Shown here: in pieces, positions 35,533 through 43,229 of the stretch
Numbering within the stretch: the first letter of the stretch is position 1
Layout of the letters: the number at the start of each line of letters is the position of its first letter
Source: RHLJ01 sp965212165
GTDB lineage: Bacteria > Bacteroidota > Rhodothermia > Balneolales > Balneolaceae
DNA: 64,000 nucleotides
Assembly (NCBI GenBank): GCA_965212165.1
Contig: OZ243096.1
Coordinates: 558,001-622,000 of the forward strand
Direction: 5' to 3'
Notes under the pieces: generated by a model
What the model saw: the letters and a program-made list of their open reading frames with translations, nothing else
Database searches by the model: none
Told to the model about the DNA's origin: nothing
Translations under genes and position numbers: made by a program

Positions 35533-38073
35533 TTAACCTTTCTCGGCAATTAATTCTAAAGCCTCACCAAGCGTGTATTTTTCAGCAACTGTGCCTTTTG
35601 GTAACCCAATATTCTTTTTCCCATATTTTATATATGGACCATATCTACCGTCCATTACCTTAATAGGTTGTTCTGAATCTGGATGCTTACCAAGATCTTT
35701 AAGCTCAGAGCTTTTCCGTGATTTTGCTTTTTGCTTTAGCAATTCTACAGCTTCATCTAATTGAATTTCGAGTACGTTGCCATCTTTCGGTATAGATTTG
35801 AATTTGCCATCATGAACAACGTAAGGACCAAATCGTCCTACACCAGCTTTAACTACTTTACCATCCTCTGGATGTTCGCCTAGGTTTCTTGGAATCGTAA
35901 GAAGCTTAATAGCTAGCTTAAGATCGATATCTTCAGGAGTCATCCCTTTTAGTAAAGACGCTCTCTTTGGCTTTTTATTCTCTTCGGTTACTTCACCAAG
36001 TTGAACATATGGACCGTACCTACCTGATAGTAAAAAGATTGGCAATCCTTCTTCTGGATGTACACCAATAGGTTTATCTTCCTCTTCAGAAAGTTTAATT
36101 AACTGCTCTAGTTTGGCCACTGTTACATCACTTGGATCCATATCTTGTGGAAGTGATGTAGAAACCTCTTCACCATTTTTCACCATTTTTGCATAAGGTC
36201 CAAACCGACCAACAGCTACCTGAATTCCTTCCAATCCCTCTAAAGGAAGATCAAGGAGTTTTGCTTTTTGTGGATCAATTTTATCCTCCTGTCGATCTAC
36301 TTTGGCACGTAACCCATTTTCGCCTTTGTAATAATCATCTAGATATTTTACAGCGTCTTCTGTACCATTCGCTACACCATCAAGTTTATCTTCCAATGCA
36401 GATGTAAAAGCACTATCTACCAAATCAGGAAAATGTTCTTCAAGAAGTGCCGTAACTGCAAAAGCAGTAAAAGTTGGAACGAGTGCCTTCCCTTCTGTTC
36501 TGCAATAATTTCTGGTTTGAATTGTTGAGATAACAGCAGCATACGTACTTGGTCGACCAACGCCACTTTTCTCTAATTCCTTCACTAACGTTGCTTCAGT
36601 GTATCGAGCAGGTGGTTTTGTTTCGTGTGAATTGAATTTCAAATCCTGAAGATTGGTAGCATCACCTTCAGATAGCGCCGGCAGGAAATTTTCCTGATTT
36701 TCAAGAGCAGCTTCAGGGTCATCACTACCTTCAACATATGCTCGGAAAAAACCTGGGAATAATATCTTCTTACCACTAGCTCTAAAATCTGCTGATGTTC
36801 CATTATTCTTAGCGGTAATGGTAACACCTGTGAACTCAAGCTCTGCTTCAGACATTTGTGTAGCGATTGTTCGCTTCCAAATCATATCATATAGCTTAAA
36901 CTCACGATCTTTTAACCCAGACTTTTCTGGTAAAATAAATTTTGATCCTGATGGACGTATAGCCTCATGAGCTTCCTGGGCAGATTTTCCTTTTGCAGAA
37001 TAATTCCGAACTCTTTCAAATAAATATTCTTCACCGTATTGTTCTATAATTCCAGTACGTGCAGCATCAATAGCTTGACTAGAAAGTCGTGTTGAATCAG
37101 TTCTCATATAGGTGATAAAACCTTTTTCGTATAACTTTTGAGCAACACTCATCGCGTCTCTAGCAGTCATGCCTAACTTTCTATTCGCTTCCTGCTGTAG
37201 CGTTGAAGTGATAAAAGGAGGAGAGGGGTTTCTCTTTTGAATATTTACTTCAACATTAGTAACTGCCCAATCTGCAGCTTTTAAATCATCTACTAACGCG
37301 CTTGCTTTATCTTCATCAAGAAGAACTACAGAATCAGGCTTTTTTAGCTTACCAGTATTCTCGTCAAAGTCTTTTCCACTCGCTATACGCTTCTCATTAA
37401 GATGGGTAAGATCTGCTTTAAACTCATCGTTCTCACCAGCTTTTTGAAGTGCCGCTTGTAAATCATAGTACGAACCACTTCTAAATTTCATTCGCTCACG
37501 TTCGCGCTCAACCAAGAAGTTAACTGCAACTGATTGTACACGACCTGCTGAAAGACCTGGAGATATTTTTTTCCATAATAATGGAGATACTGTATAACCT
37601 GCTAAGCGATCTAGAATCCGGCGTGTTTCTTGCGCATACACCAAGTTCATGTCAATATCACGGGTATTCTCGAGTGCATTTTGAACTGCCTCTTTTGTGA
37701 TCTCCCGAAAAACCATTCTTTTAACTGGTACTTTTGGTTTTAATACCTCCAGTAAATGCCACGAAATTGCTTCTCCTTCACGATCCTCATCCGTTGCTAG
37801 TATTAACTCATCACAATCTTTTAGCTTGTCCTTAAGTCGTTTTACAATTTTCTTTTTATCTGGTGGTGTCACATATATTGCAAAGTATCGGTCATCAGGA
37901 TTGATACCCAATGTAGCCCACGATTCCTTTTTATACTTTGCCGGAATCAGCTTTGCCGAGGAAGGAAGATCACGGATATGCCCCATAGACGAATCAACAT
38001 CATACCCTTTTGGCAAATATTTGCTAATTGTTTTTGTCTTTGTTGGGGACTCTACAATAACGAGACTTTTCAT
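35533..38073 (-). CDS. topA: DNA topoisomerase I
   Basis: An 846-residue type IA topoisomerase that relaxes negative supercoils. The TOPRIM domain begins SLVIVESPTKTKTI and contains the metal-binding DEDREGE (95-101). The active-site tyrosine is Tyr322 in YMRTDSTRLS, and LSAGRVQSVAV marks the core. The C-terminus has no Cys4 zinc fingers; it has about four repeats of a GRFGPY/GRYGPY-type unit (topoisomerase C-terminal repeat), as in many Bacteroidota. The peroxiredoxin gene lies upstream on the same strand with 11 bases between. Confidence 0.98.
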   Translation of the reverse strand: MKSLVIVESPTKTKTISKYLPKGYDVDSSMGHIRDLPSSAKLIPAKYKKESWATLGINPDDRYFAIYVTPPDKKKIVKRLKDKLKDCDELILATDEDREGEAISWHLLEVLKPKVPVKRMVFREITKEAVQNALENTRDIDMNLVYAQETRRILDRLAGYTVSPLLWKKISPGLSAGRVQSVAVNFLVERERERMKFRSGSYYDLQAALQKAGENDEFKADLTHLNEKRIASGKDFDENTGKLKKPDSVVLLDEDKASALVDDLKAADWAVTNVEVNIQKRNPSPPFITSTLQQEANRKLGMTARDAMSVAQKLYEKGFITYMRTDSTRLSSQAIDAARTGIIEQYGEEYLFERVRNYSAKGKSAQEAHEAIRPSGSKFILPEKSGLKDREFKLYDMIWKRTIATQMSEAELEFTGVTITAKNNGTSADFRASGKKILFPGFFRAYVEGSDDPEAALENQENFLPALSEGDATNLQDLKFNSHETKPPARYTEATLVKELEKSGVGRPSTYAAVISTIQTRNYCRTEGKALVPTFTAFAVTALLEEHFPDLVDSAFTSALEDKLDGVANGTEDAVKYLDDYYKGENGLRAKVDRQEDKIDPQKAKLLDLPLEGLEGIQVAVGRFGPYAKMVKNGEEVSTSLPQDMDPSDVTVAKLEQLIKLSEEEDKPIGVHPEEGLPIFLLSGRYGPYVQLGEVTEENKKPKRASLLKGMTPEDIDLKLAIKLLTIPRNLGEHPEDGKVVKAGVGRFGPYVVHDGKFKSIPKDGNVLEIQLDEAVELLKQKAKSRKSSELKDLGKHPDSEQPIKVMDGRYGPYIKYGKKNIGLPKGTVAEKYTLGEALELIAEKG

Positions 38074-38084
38074 AGATAACAGTT

Positions 38085-38582
38085 TTATTTCAAGCTATTC
38101 ACCAGAGCTTTCAACTCTTCGGCATGTGCTTTCGTATCAATTTTTTTAATGGATGCCAAAATAGTACCATCTGTATCAATAACAAAGGCTGAACGTGAAG
38201 GACCCGTAAAAGTCTTTCCATACATCTTCTTTTCAACTATAGAATCTGTCGCTTCAGAGAATTTAAATTCTGGATCTGATGCTAATATATAGTTGATGCC
38301 TTGCTTTTCTGCATATTTTTGATGGGATTTACACCCATCTTTACTTATAGCTACTAAATTGAAACCTTTTTTCTCAAACCAATCAGAATTTTCTGCCAAG
38401 TCTATTGTTTGACGATCACATCCTGACGTATTATTCTTCATATATACAGAAACTATAGTTGGTTTATCGAGTAAATCTGCGAAAACTACATCTTTTTCTA
38501 TGCCATCTTTCACAATTTTAAAAGTGAAATCAATTTTCATTTTTGAGCCAGTCTCAATCATAGTCTTATTTTTATGAGTCAT
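38085..38582 (-). CDS. Peroxiredoxin, BCP/PrxQ-like
   Basis: A 165-residue thioredoxin-fold peroxidase that would reduce hydroperoxides. The peroxidatic cysteine is most likely Cys55 in NNTSGC, where the usual PxxxTxxC motif lacks the proline (a Met is found). A second cysteine, Cys84, is in SKDGCKSH, and the arginine region is PSRSAFVID. The N-terminal MTHKNKTMIETGSK looks like an extension; ATGs at residues 8 and 15 are alternative starts. It lies between OsmC-like and topA genes on the same strand, so oxidative-stress functions are grouped. The changed proline makes activity less sure. Confidence 0.85.
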   Translation of the reverse strand: MTHKNKTMIETGSKMKIDFTFKIVKDGIEKDVVFADLLDKPTIVSVYMKNNTSGCDRQTIDLAENSDWFEKKGFNLVAISKDGCKSHQKYAEKQGINYILASDPEFKFSEATDSIVEKKMYGKTFTGPSRSAFVIDTDGTILASIKKIDTKAHAEELKALVNSLK

Positions 38583-38628
38583 ACTAAGAGAAAGTGAAAA
38601 ATCCCTAAGATGACCAAAGTTAATTATT

Positions 38629-39102
38629 TTATCCAGATACCATTCTATATGTTGAATTATGCTTCACTGGAAAGTTGCAAGAATTTGCAATAAAGCACAT
38701 CTGGTTTGCTTTCTGATGAATGGAATCGAGTTTAGATGCCATTCGTTCCTCTTTAATAGTTACTGTTGGATTTAGCATCACTTCTGTAAACTTTCCTTTA
38801 CCATCTTTTTCTTCAATCATAACTCCTTCAGCCTCATCTATATATTCTATTATAATAACCCCTTCCACTGAACATATATGAAGAAACCATAGCATATGAC
38901 AGGATGAAAGCGAACTAAGAAAAAGTTCTTCTGGATTGTGTTTTGTTCGGTCACCTCTAAATAATGGATCCGAAGAAGCTTTAATTTCTGCTTTACCCTC
39001 AACTTTCAAAATATGAGATCGATCATAATTTTTATATCCAGAAGTTCCATGTCCTAAATTTCCAGTCCATTCAGTTTTCACTTGATAGTTATGAGTTTTC
39101 AT
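38629..39102 (-). CDS. OsmC/Ohr-family peroxidase-like protein
   Basis: A 157-residue OsmC-family protein; these reduce organic hydroperoxides with two cysteines. The first fits FLSSLSSCHMLWFLHIC and the second fits ANQMCFIANSCNFPV. The N-terminal half has the strand block GTSGYKNYDRSH and ELFLSSL. It lies 46 bases upstream of the peroxiredoxin gene on the same strand and is divergent from a small ORF. Distinguishing OsmC from Ohr would need a tree; the general YhfA-like branch is also possible. Confidence 0.88.
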   Translation of the reverse strand: MKTHNYQVKTEWTGNLGHGTSGYKNYDRSHILKVEGKAEIKASSDPLFRGDRTKHNPEELFLSSLSSCHMLWFLHICSVEGVIIIEYIDEAEGVMIEEKDGKGKFTEVMLNPTVTIKEERMASKLDSIHQKANQMCFIANSCNFPVKHNSTYRMVSG

Positions 39103-39143
39103 AGTTATTTGTCTATTGCTTTGTAACTAACAGATATAAGAAT

Positions 39144-39371
39144 ATGAAAGATTATTCAAACTACAGCTATATGGAATTGTATGGAATGTTAAATCATATC
39201 AATCCCTATGAATTCCAAGATAAAATTACTGAAATACGAAAAGAGATTGAGCTAAGGAAAGAGCGAGGGGAAGTTCCTAAAAAAATCATTCCTGATACAA
39301 ATTGGAGTTCTTTAAAGTTTTGGAGATGGAGAAAAGAAAATCATTCTCTACTTATTTCTGAGCCTATTTAA
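39144..39371 (+). CDS. Small hypothetical protein
   Basis: A 75-residue charged protein with no signal peptide. The first half is helical (LNHINPYEFQDKITEIRKEI) and the second is basic and aromatic (LKFWRWRKENHSLL). No family is recognised. It is divergent from the OsmC-like gene and convergent with the aspartyl-hydroxylase-like gene. The intact frame with ATG and the helix-forming periodicity support a real gene. Confidence 0.55.
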   Translation: MKDYSNYSYMELYGMLNHINPYEFQDKITEIRKEIELRKERGEVPKKIIPDTNWSSLKFWRWRKENHSLLISEPI

Positions 39372-39409
39372 TTTGAATTACCATCTATTCAAGTATTAAA
39401 AAGCTTAAT

Positions 39410-40135
39410 TTACTTTTCTATATTCGCCATCTTTTTTAAGAAGACTTCATTCTTCTTCAACATTTTTTTTGCATAAAAAGGTCTTATCACATTATTAATT
39501 AGGAATTTATTTACAGCATGTGGAGCTTTCGGCATGGGGCGTAAAATATCTACTATCAAAACCACTCGTTCTTCGTTTGCTTCGTTTATAACTTCATGAT
39601 CCCAACTGTCATCAAAAATAACTCCCTCTCCCTCTTTCCATGTATGATAAGTATCTTCAATACGGATTTTAGGCGGGTTAACATTAGGGATTTTAACTCC
39701 AATATGATATCTAAGATACCCTTTATATGGGCCTTTATGAGCGGGTATTGAACGACCAGGCTCCAATACCGAAAACATTGCTTGAAACACATCTGGCACT
39801 TGTTTGATCATATCACATATTTCTGGACATAGTTTCTCTGCTACCTCATCAAATTCTCCCATCATATTAATTACAAATACTTTCCATTTATTTTGAGGCT
39901 TATTAGCATCATATTGGAATTTGTCCAAGTCTTCATACGCTGGAATCGCATTCAATTTTTCTACGTTCTGATGTTCTAGCTTAATCACGTCAAAATTTTC
40001 TTCAAAAATCAATAATTCTGGTCTGATTTCTTTTGCTGAAAAATAGATTGGTCTGTCTTTCCCCCCTGTAAATAAATCGAAATAAGCATTTAATGTATGT
40101 GATGGTAAAAGTGCGAGATCCTTAAGTATATTCAT
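39410..40135 (-). CDS. Aspartyl/asparaginyl beta-hydroxylase-like oxygenase
   Basis: A 241-residue protein of the Fe(II)/2-oxoglutarate beta-hydroxylase group (AspH/LpxO-like). The metal-binding histidines fit His133 (IPAHKGPYKG) and His180 (DDSWDHEVINE), about 47 residues apart, with Arg142 in YLRYHIGV and Arg190 (ANEERVVLIVDILRP) as 2-oxoglutarate ligand candidates. The substrate is unknown; in other bacteria such enzymes hydroxylate lipid A acyl chains or protein side chains. No membrane segment is obvious. Downstream of the Nudix gene on the same strand with a 71-base gap. Confidence 0.85.
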   Translation of the reverse strand: MNILKDLALLPSHTLNAYFDLFTGGKDRPIYFSAKEIRPELLIFEENFDVIKLEHQNVEKLNAIPAYEDLDKFQYDANKPQNKWKVFVINMMGEFDEVAEKLCPEICDMIKQVPDVFQAMFSVLEPGRSIPAHKGPYKGYLRYHIGVKIPNVNPPKIRIEDTYHTWKEGEGVIFDDSWDHEVINEANEERVVLIVDILRPMPKAPHAVNKFLINNVIRPFYAKKMLKKNEVFLKKMANIEK

Positions 40136-40206
40136 TCTTTCAGTGATGATATTTTTGATTCAAAATTTCCCATTCAATCCGATAAATAACAAGTTCAAAA
40201 GTTTCT

Positions 40207-40773
40207 TTAGCTGAACTCGCTCAATAAAAACTTAGCTACTGCAGCTACTACTAAAGAATGTTCTATATCTCCTTTGCGAACCATATCAAGAAATTCAATT
40301 AATGGCATTGTGTGAACATTGATCCGCTCATTTCCATCAAGTTTTTGTTGCGAAGTTTTAATACAGTTTCTCGCTAAATAAAAATGGGTATAGTTATTTA
40401 GCATTGCAGAGTTTGAACTGACATTTCCTAGGCTTACCCAGTCTGTTGAGGAAAATCCAGTTTCTTCAAGTAGCTCTCTTTTTGAAGATTCCATTGGTTT
40501 TTCTCCCTCATCACATATCCCGCCTGGAAATTCTAAGGTTGATGTTTCTATTCCGTATCGATATTGCTCTACCAGTATGATTTCATTATTAGGAGTAAGG
40601 GCCATTACGTTGGTCCAATCAAGCGAATCAATGATTGAAAACCTTGCTGAATGATTTTCGGTTTCAAGCATCATCTCTCTAGATAAAACCTTGAATATTT
40701 TAGTCGTATATTCCACCTGTTCACTTGTGGTTATCCAAGGTTCAATAGTATAGTTAAACGATTTTTTGCCCAT
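40207..40773 (-). CDS. Nudix hydrolase (ADP-ribose pyrophosphatase-like)
   Basis: A 188-residue Nudix hydrolase. The box Gx5Ex7REUxEExGU is complete in the segment GICDEGEKPMES through RELLEETGF. Preceding VEQYRYGIETSTLEFPGG fits the ADP-ribose/sugar-nucleotide branch (NudF-like). It would cleave nucleoside diphosphates linked to another group. Its ATG and that of the divergent AMP nucleosidase gene overlap on a CATG, so the two genes have no gap between them. Co-function in adenine nucleotide metabolism is possible by context. Confidence 0.9.
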   Translation of the reverse strand: MGKKSFNYTIEPWITTSEQVEYTTKIFKVLSREMMLETENHSARFSIIDSLDWTNVMALTPNNEIILVEQYRYGIETSTLEFPGGICDEGEKPMESSKRELLEETGFSSTDWVSLGNVSSNSAMLNNYTHFYLARNCIKTSQQKLDGNERINVHTMPLIEFLDMVRKGDIEHSLVVAAVAKFLLSEFS

Positions 40774-41956
40774 GTCTGATTCTCTTTTTTTACGCCATTC
40801 TGAATTTAGTTCTCCTAAAGAACTCGCTAAAGCTACGGAAAAAGCGTGCGACCTGATGGAAGAAATTTATGAACGTGGAATGTATCCAAAGATGATTGTG
40901 CATCGCGAATACTCTGAGCATAATCCCAATATAAAAGGTGAGTTAGCACAGCCTAAGGCATTCAGATGGTATTTAAAACGCGAGATTAAACGCTTAATAG
41001 GTAAGAAAGCTGATATAGAGATCAAAGCTTCGCGCCCAGTAATCCCATTAAACGATCCTTCGTTAATGGATCATACCGACGAGGAAGAGTGGGATTTTAC
41101 TAAGAAGAAGATGTTCCTCTTTTCGCCAGAAAGAACAGATATCTCGCTAAATAGACTCGCGCATTATACTGGTACAGAGCCTTCCGACTTCCAACGCTAT
41201 ATATTGTTTACCAACTATGCGATGCATGTTGAAGTATTCCTAGACAAATATCCTGACTGTATAAAACCAGCTCGTGATGGAGTTCAAATGCCAGCTTACC
41301 ATCTAAAAATGGATAATAATAGTGGAATTACACTAATAAATATTGGAGTAGGACCTTCGAATGCGAAAACAATAACTGATCATGTTTGTGTTCTTCGTCC
41401 TGATGCCATGATTATGGTAGGCCATTGTGGTGGTCTTCGAAATCACCAAGAAATTGGTGACTTTGTTCTTGCAAATGGTTACTTCAGAGATGATAAAATT
41501 CTTGATGAATTATTTCCTATTGGGAATCCTGTAATTCCTAATTACCTATTGAATTTATACCTCAAAGAAGCTTTAGATTCGCATGGGTTAAGTCATCGTA
41601 TAGGAACCGTATTTACTACTGGAAATCGAAATTGGGAATTTTCAGCTAAACACACTGTTCAGCAAATTCATCAGAGTAGAAGCCTTGCTATCGATATGGA
41701 ATCTGCTACTGTTGCTACTAATGGTTTTCGATATCGAGTTCCTCATGCTACTCTTCTTTCCGTAAGTGATAAACCTCTTCATGGAAAACCAAAGCTTACA
41801 GATGCAGCACAAAAGTTCTATCAGAACTCTAAAGAACTTCACCTACAAATAGTGATTGATACCATTAAGCTTATCAAGAAAAGCTATCCGAATGGTCTTC
41901 CAAACTCAAGCATTCGAGCTTTCAACGAACCACTTTTGGGTAGTGGTGATGGCTGA
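40772..41956 (+). CDS. amn: AMP nucleosidase
   Basis: A 394-residue protein of the AMP nucleosidase type, hydrolysing AMP to adenine and ribose-5-phosphate. The N-terminal domain contains MYPKMIVHREYSEHNPN, and the catalytic phosphorylase-like domain includes INIGVGPSNAKTITDHV, VGHCGGLR, TTGNRNWEF and AIDMESATVA (the Met-Glu motif of the phosphorylase family), with SVSDKPLHGKPK. The ATG at 40772 is chosen over a TTG at 40766; it overlaps the start codon of the divergent Nudix gene. The symbol fits the E. coli enzyme, though the bacterial protein is usually longer. Confidence 0.9.
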   Translation: MSDSLFLRHSEFSSPKELAKATEKACDLMEEIYERGMYPKMIVHREYSEHNPNIKGELAQPKAFRWYLKREIKRLIGKKADIEIKASRPVIPLNDPSLMDHTDEEEWDFTKKKMFLFSPERTDISLNRLAHYTGTEPSDFQRYILFTNYAMHVEVFLDKYPDCIKPARDGVQMPAYHLKMDNNSGITLINIGVGPSNAKTITDHVCVLRPDAMIMVGHCGGLRNHQEIGDFVLANGYFRDDKILDELFPIGNPVIPNYLLNLYLKEALDSHGLSHRIGTVFTTGNRNWEFSAKHTVQQIHQSRSLAIDMESATVATNGFRYRVPHATLLSVSDKPLHGKPKLTDAAQKFYQNSKELHLQIVIDTIKLIKKSYPNGLPNSSIRAFNEPLLGSGDG

Positions 41957-42005
41957 TTCATAGAATAATATTCAAATTTCTTTGTAAGGAACTTTGTTTT
42001 TTTTG

Positions 42006-42035
42006 GTCTTACATGTTAAAAACATGTGTTAAGAC
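42006..42035. other. Hairpin just upstream of radC
   Basis: GTCTTA with TAAGAC and CATGTT with AACATG form a 6+6 bp stem with a three-base bulge and three-base loop, ending two bases before the radC ATG. It would place structure over the ribosome approach region. There is no U-run, so it is not a terminator. Confidence 0.5.
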
Positions 42036-42037
42036 TT

Positions 42038-42772
42038 ATGAACATAAAAATATACTCTCCCGAAGAAACTTTCTCAGCCAATGATTTTCTAAACCGTTCG
42101 GTAAAAGATATGCGTCCTGATGAACAGCCGAGGGAGAAGCTCATGAAGTATGGGGCTGGCTCACTCTCTGATTCTGAATTACTAGCTATCTTGTTGAGAA
42201 CAGGAACCAAAAAAATGAATGTCATTGAAACCTCCCGTGCATTATTAGATCATTTCGGAGGATTACATTCCCTCATCAAGAAAGAATGGAATGAGTTACG
42301 AGTAATTCCTGGAATTGCCAAAGTAAAAGCTATAACCTTAGAAGCATCTTTTGAACTTGCACGCAGAATTCAGGTAGCAGGATTAGGTGAAGAAATTCAA
42401 ATTACAAGTCCTGAGGAGGCTGTAGCCTTTTTTGGCCCAAAATTGCGACATCTAACCAAAGAAGTATTCATTGTTGCTTTCTTGAACAACAAAAAAGTGA
42501 TGACAGGATTTCAACAAATAAGCTCAGGCGGTAGTAATGCAACTATTGTTGAGCCTGCTGAAGTACTTCGCCAAGCAATATTAAACCAAGCCAATTCCAT
42601 AATATTATTGCACAATCATCCATCAGGGAATAATCGTCCATCCACTGCAGATATAAACCTCACTAAACGCATCGCCGAATCCGGTAAACTCCTCGGTATT
42701 CCTGTAGATGACCACATCATTATTGCTGGATATGATTTCGTGTCACTTCGCGCGGAGCGCTTGTTCAATTAG
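42038..42772 (+). CDS. radC: RadC-family JAB-domain protein
   Basis: A 244-residue RadC/UPF0758 protein. The N-terminal part has DMRPDEQPREKLMKYGAGSL and a helix-hairpin-helix (VIPGIAKVKAITL); the C-terminal JAB/MPN domain has FIVAFLNNKKVM, the metal motif HNHPSGN and the terminal DHIIIAG block. The molecular role is uncertain despite the name. The ATG at 42038 is preferred to a GTG at 42026 that lies inside a hairpin. Its stop codon is inside the left arm of a 23-bp inverted repeat that encloses the next gene. Confidence 0.95.
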   Translation: MNIKIYSPEETFSANDFLNRSVKDMRPDEQPREKLMKYGAGSLSDSELLAILLRTGTKKMNVIETSRALLDHFGGLHSLIKKEWNELRVIPGIAKVKAITLEASFELARRIQVAGLGEEIQITSPEEAVAFFGPKLRHLTKEVFIVAFLNNKKVMTGFQQISSGGSNATIVEPAEVLRQAILNQANSIILLHNHPSGNNRPSTADINLTKRIAESGKLLGIPVDDHIIIAGYDFVSLRAERLFN

Positions 42773-42789
42773 GAATACTTGAATTAGGA
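42767..42789. repeat. Left 23-bp inverted repeat
   Basis: Starts AATTAGGAATACTTG and ends AATTAGGA; its first three bases are the last sense codon of radC and the next three its TAG stop. The exact reverse complement is at 43156-43178. Confidence 0.9.
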
Positions 42790-42791
42790 TC

Positions 42792-43148
42792 ATGAAAGAA
42801 GGAAATATTATTCATGAAAAAAGCTATGCTTTTGCGCTTCGAGTAGTAAAACTGAACAAATATCTTGTAGAAAATTACAGAGAATATGATATATCACGAC
42901 AAATATTGAGATCTGGAACTTCGATAGGAGCAAATGTTGAAGAAGCAATTGGTGGTACAACAAAGAAGGATTTCAAGCATAAACTAAGTATCTCTTATCG
43001 GGAAGCGAGAGAATCTCATTTTTGGATTAGATTGCTCAGATATTCAGGCCATATCTCAAAAGATCGAGCAAATTCATTACTTAATGACTACGACGAATTC
43101 TTAAAAACTCTTGGCTCAATTATTAAGACCACAAGAAATAATCTTTGA
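42792..43148 (+). CDS. S23-type four-helix-bundle protein
   Basis: A 118-residue protein of the four-helix-bundle S23 family, known from ribosomal intervening sequences; the related Avd protein acts in diversity-generating retroelements. Family blocks are SYAFALRVVKLNKYL, ISRQILRSGTSIGANVEEAIGG (its SGTSIGANVEEA core is the best family mark) and SYREARESHFWIRLLR. The ATG has AGGA at a good spacing within the left inverted repeat. The gene fills a 412-bp unit between radC and argS; no reverse transcriptase is seen nearby. Function of free-standing copies is unknown; RNA or protein binding is inferred. Confidence 0.93.
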   Translation: MKEGNIIHEKSYAFALRVVKLNKYLVENYREYDISRQILRSGTSIGANVEEAIGGTTKKDFKHKLSISYREARESHFWIRLLRYSGHISKDRANSLLNDYDEFLKTLGSIIKTTRNNL

Positions 43149-43155
43149 ATACTAT

Positions 43156-43178
43156 TCCTAATTCAAGTATTCCTAATT
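43156..43178. repeat. Right 23-bp inverted repeat
   Basis: Exact reverse complement of 42767-42789. A third partial copy, CCTAATT, directly follows at 43179, so this end is repeated in tandem. Confidence 0.9.
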
Positions 43179-43229
43179 CCTAATTCTGAATTCTCTTATC
43201 TTAACTCCGAATCCGAAATAGATCGAAGA

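Larger units (their letters stand above)
42767..43178. mobile_element. Inverted-repeat-bounded S23 unit (IVS-like, possibly mobile)
   Basis: A 412-bp unit bounded by exact 23-bp inverted repeats at 42767-42789 and 43156-43178. Only one gene lies inside, beginning 2 bases after the left arm and ending 7 bases before the right arm. The repeat itself holds two copies of AATTAGGA spaced by ATACTTG. The layout matches ribosomal intervening sequences, in which S23 genes sit between pairing ends. Mobility is inferred, not shown. Confidence 0.65.

Noticed and set aside
42792..43148. S23 protein as the Avd protein of a diversity-generating retroelement
   Set aside because: No reverse transcriptase, template repeat or variable repeat was seen nearby; the protein is only a relative of Avd.
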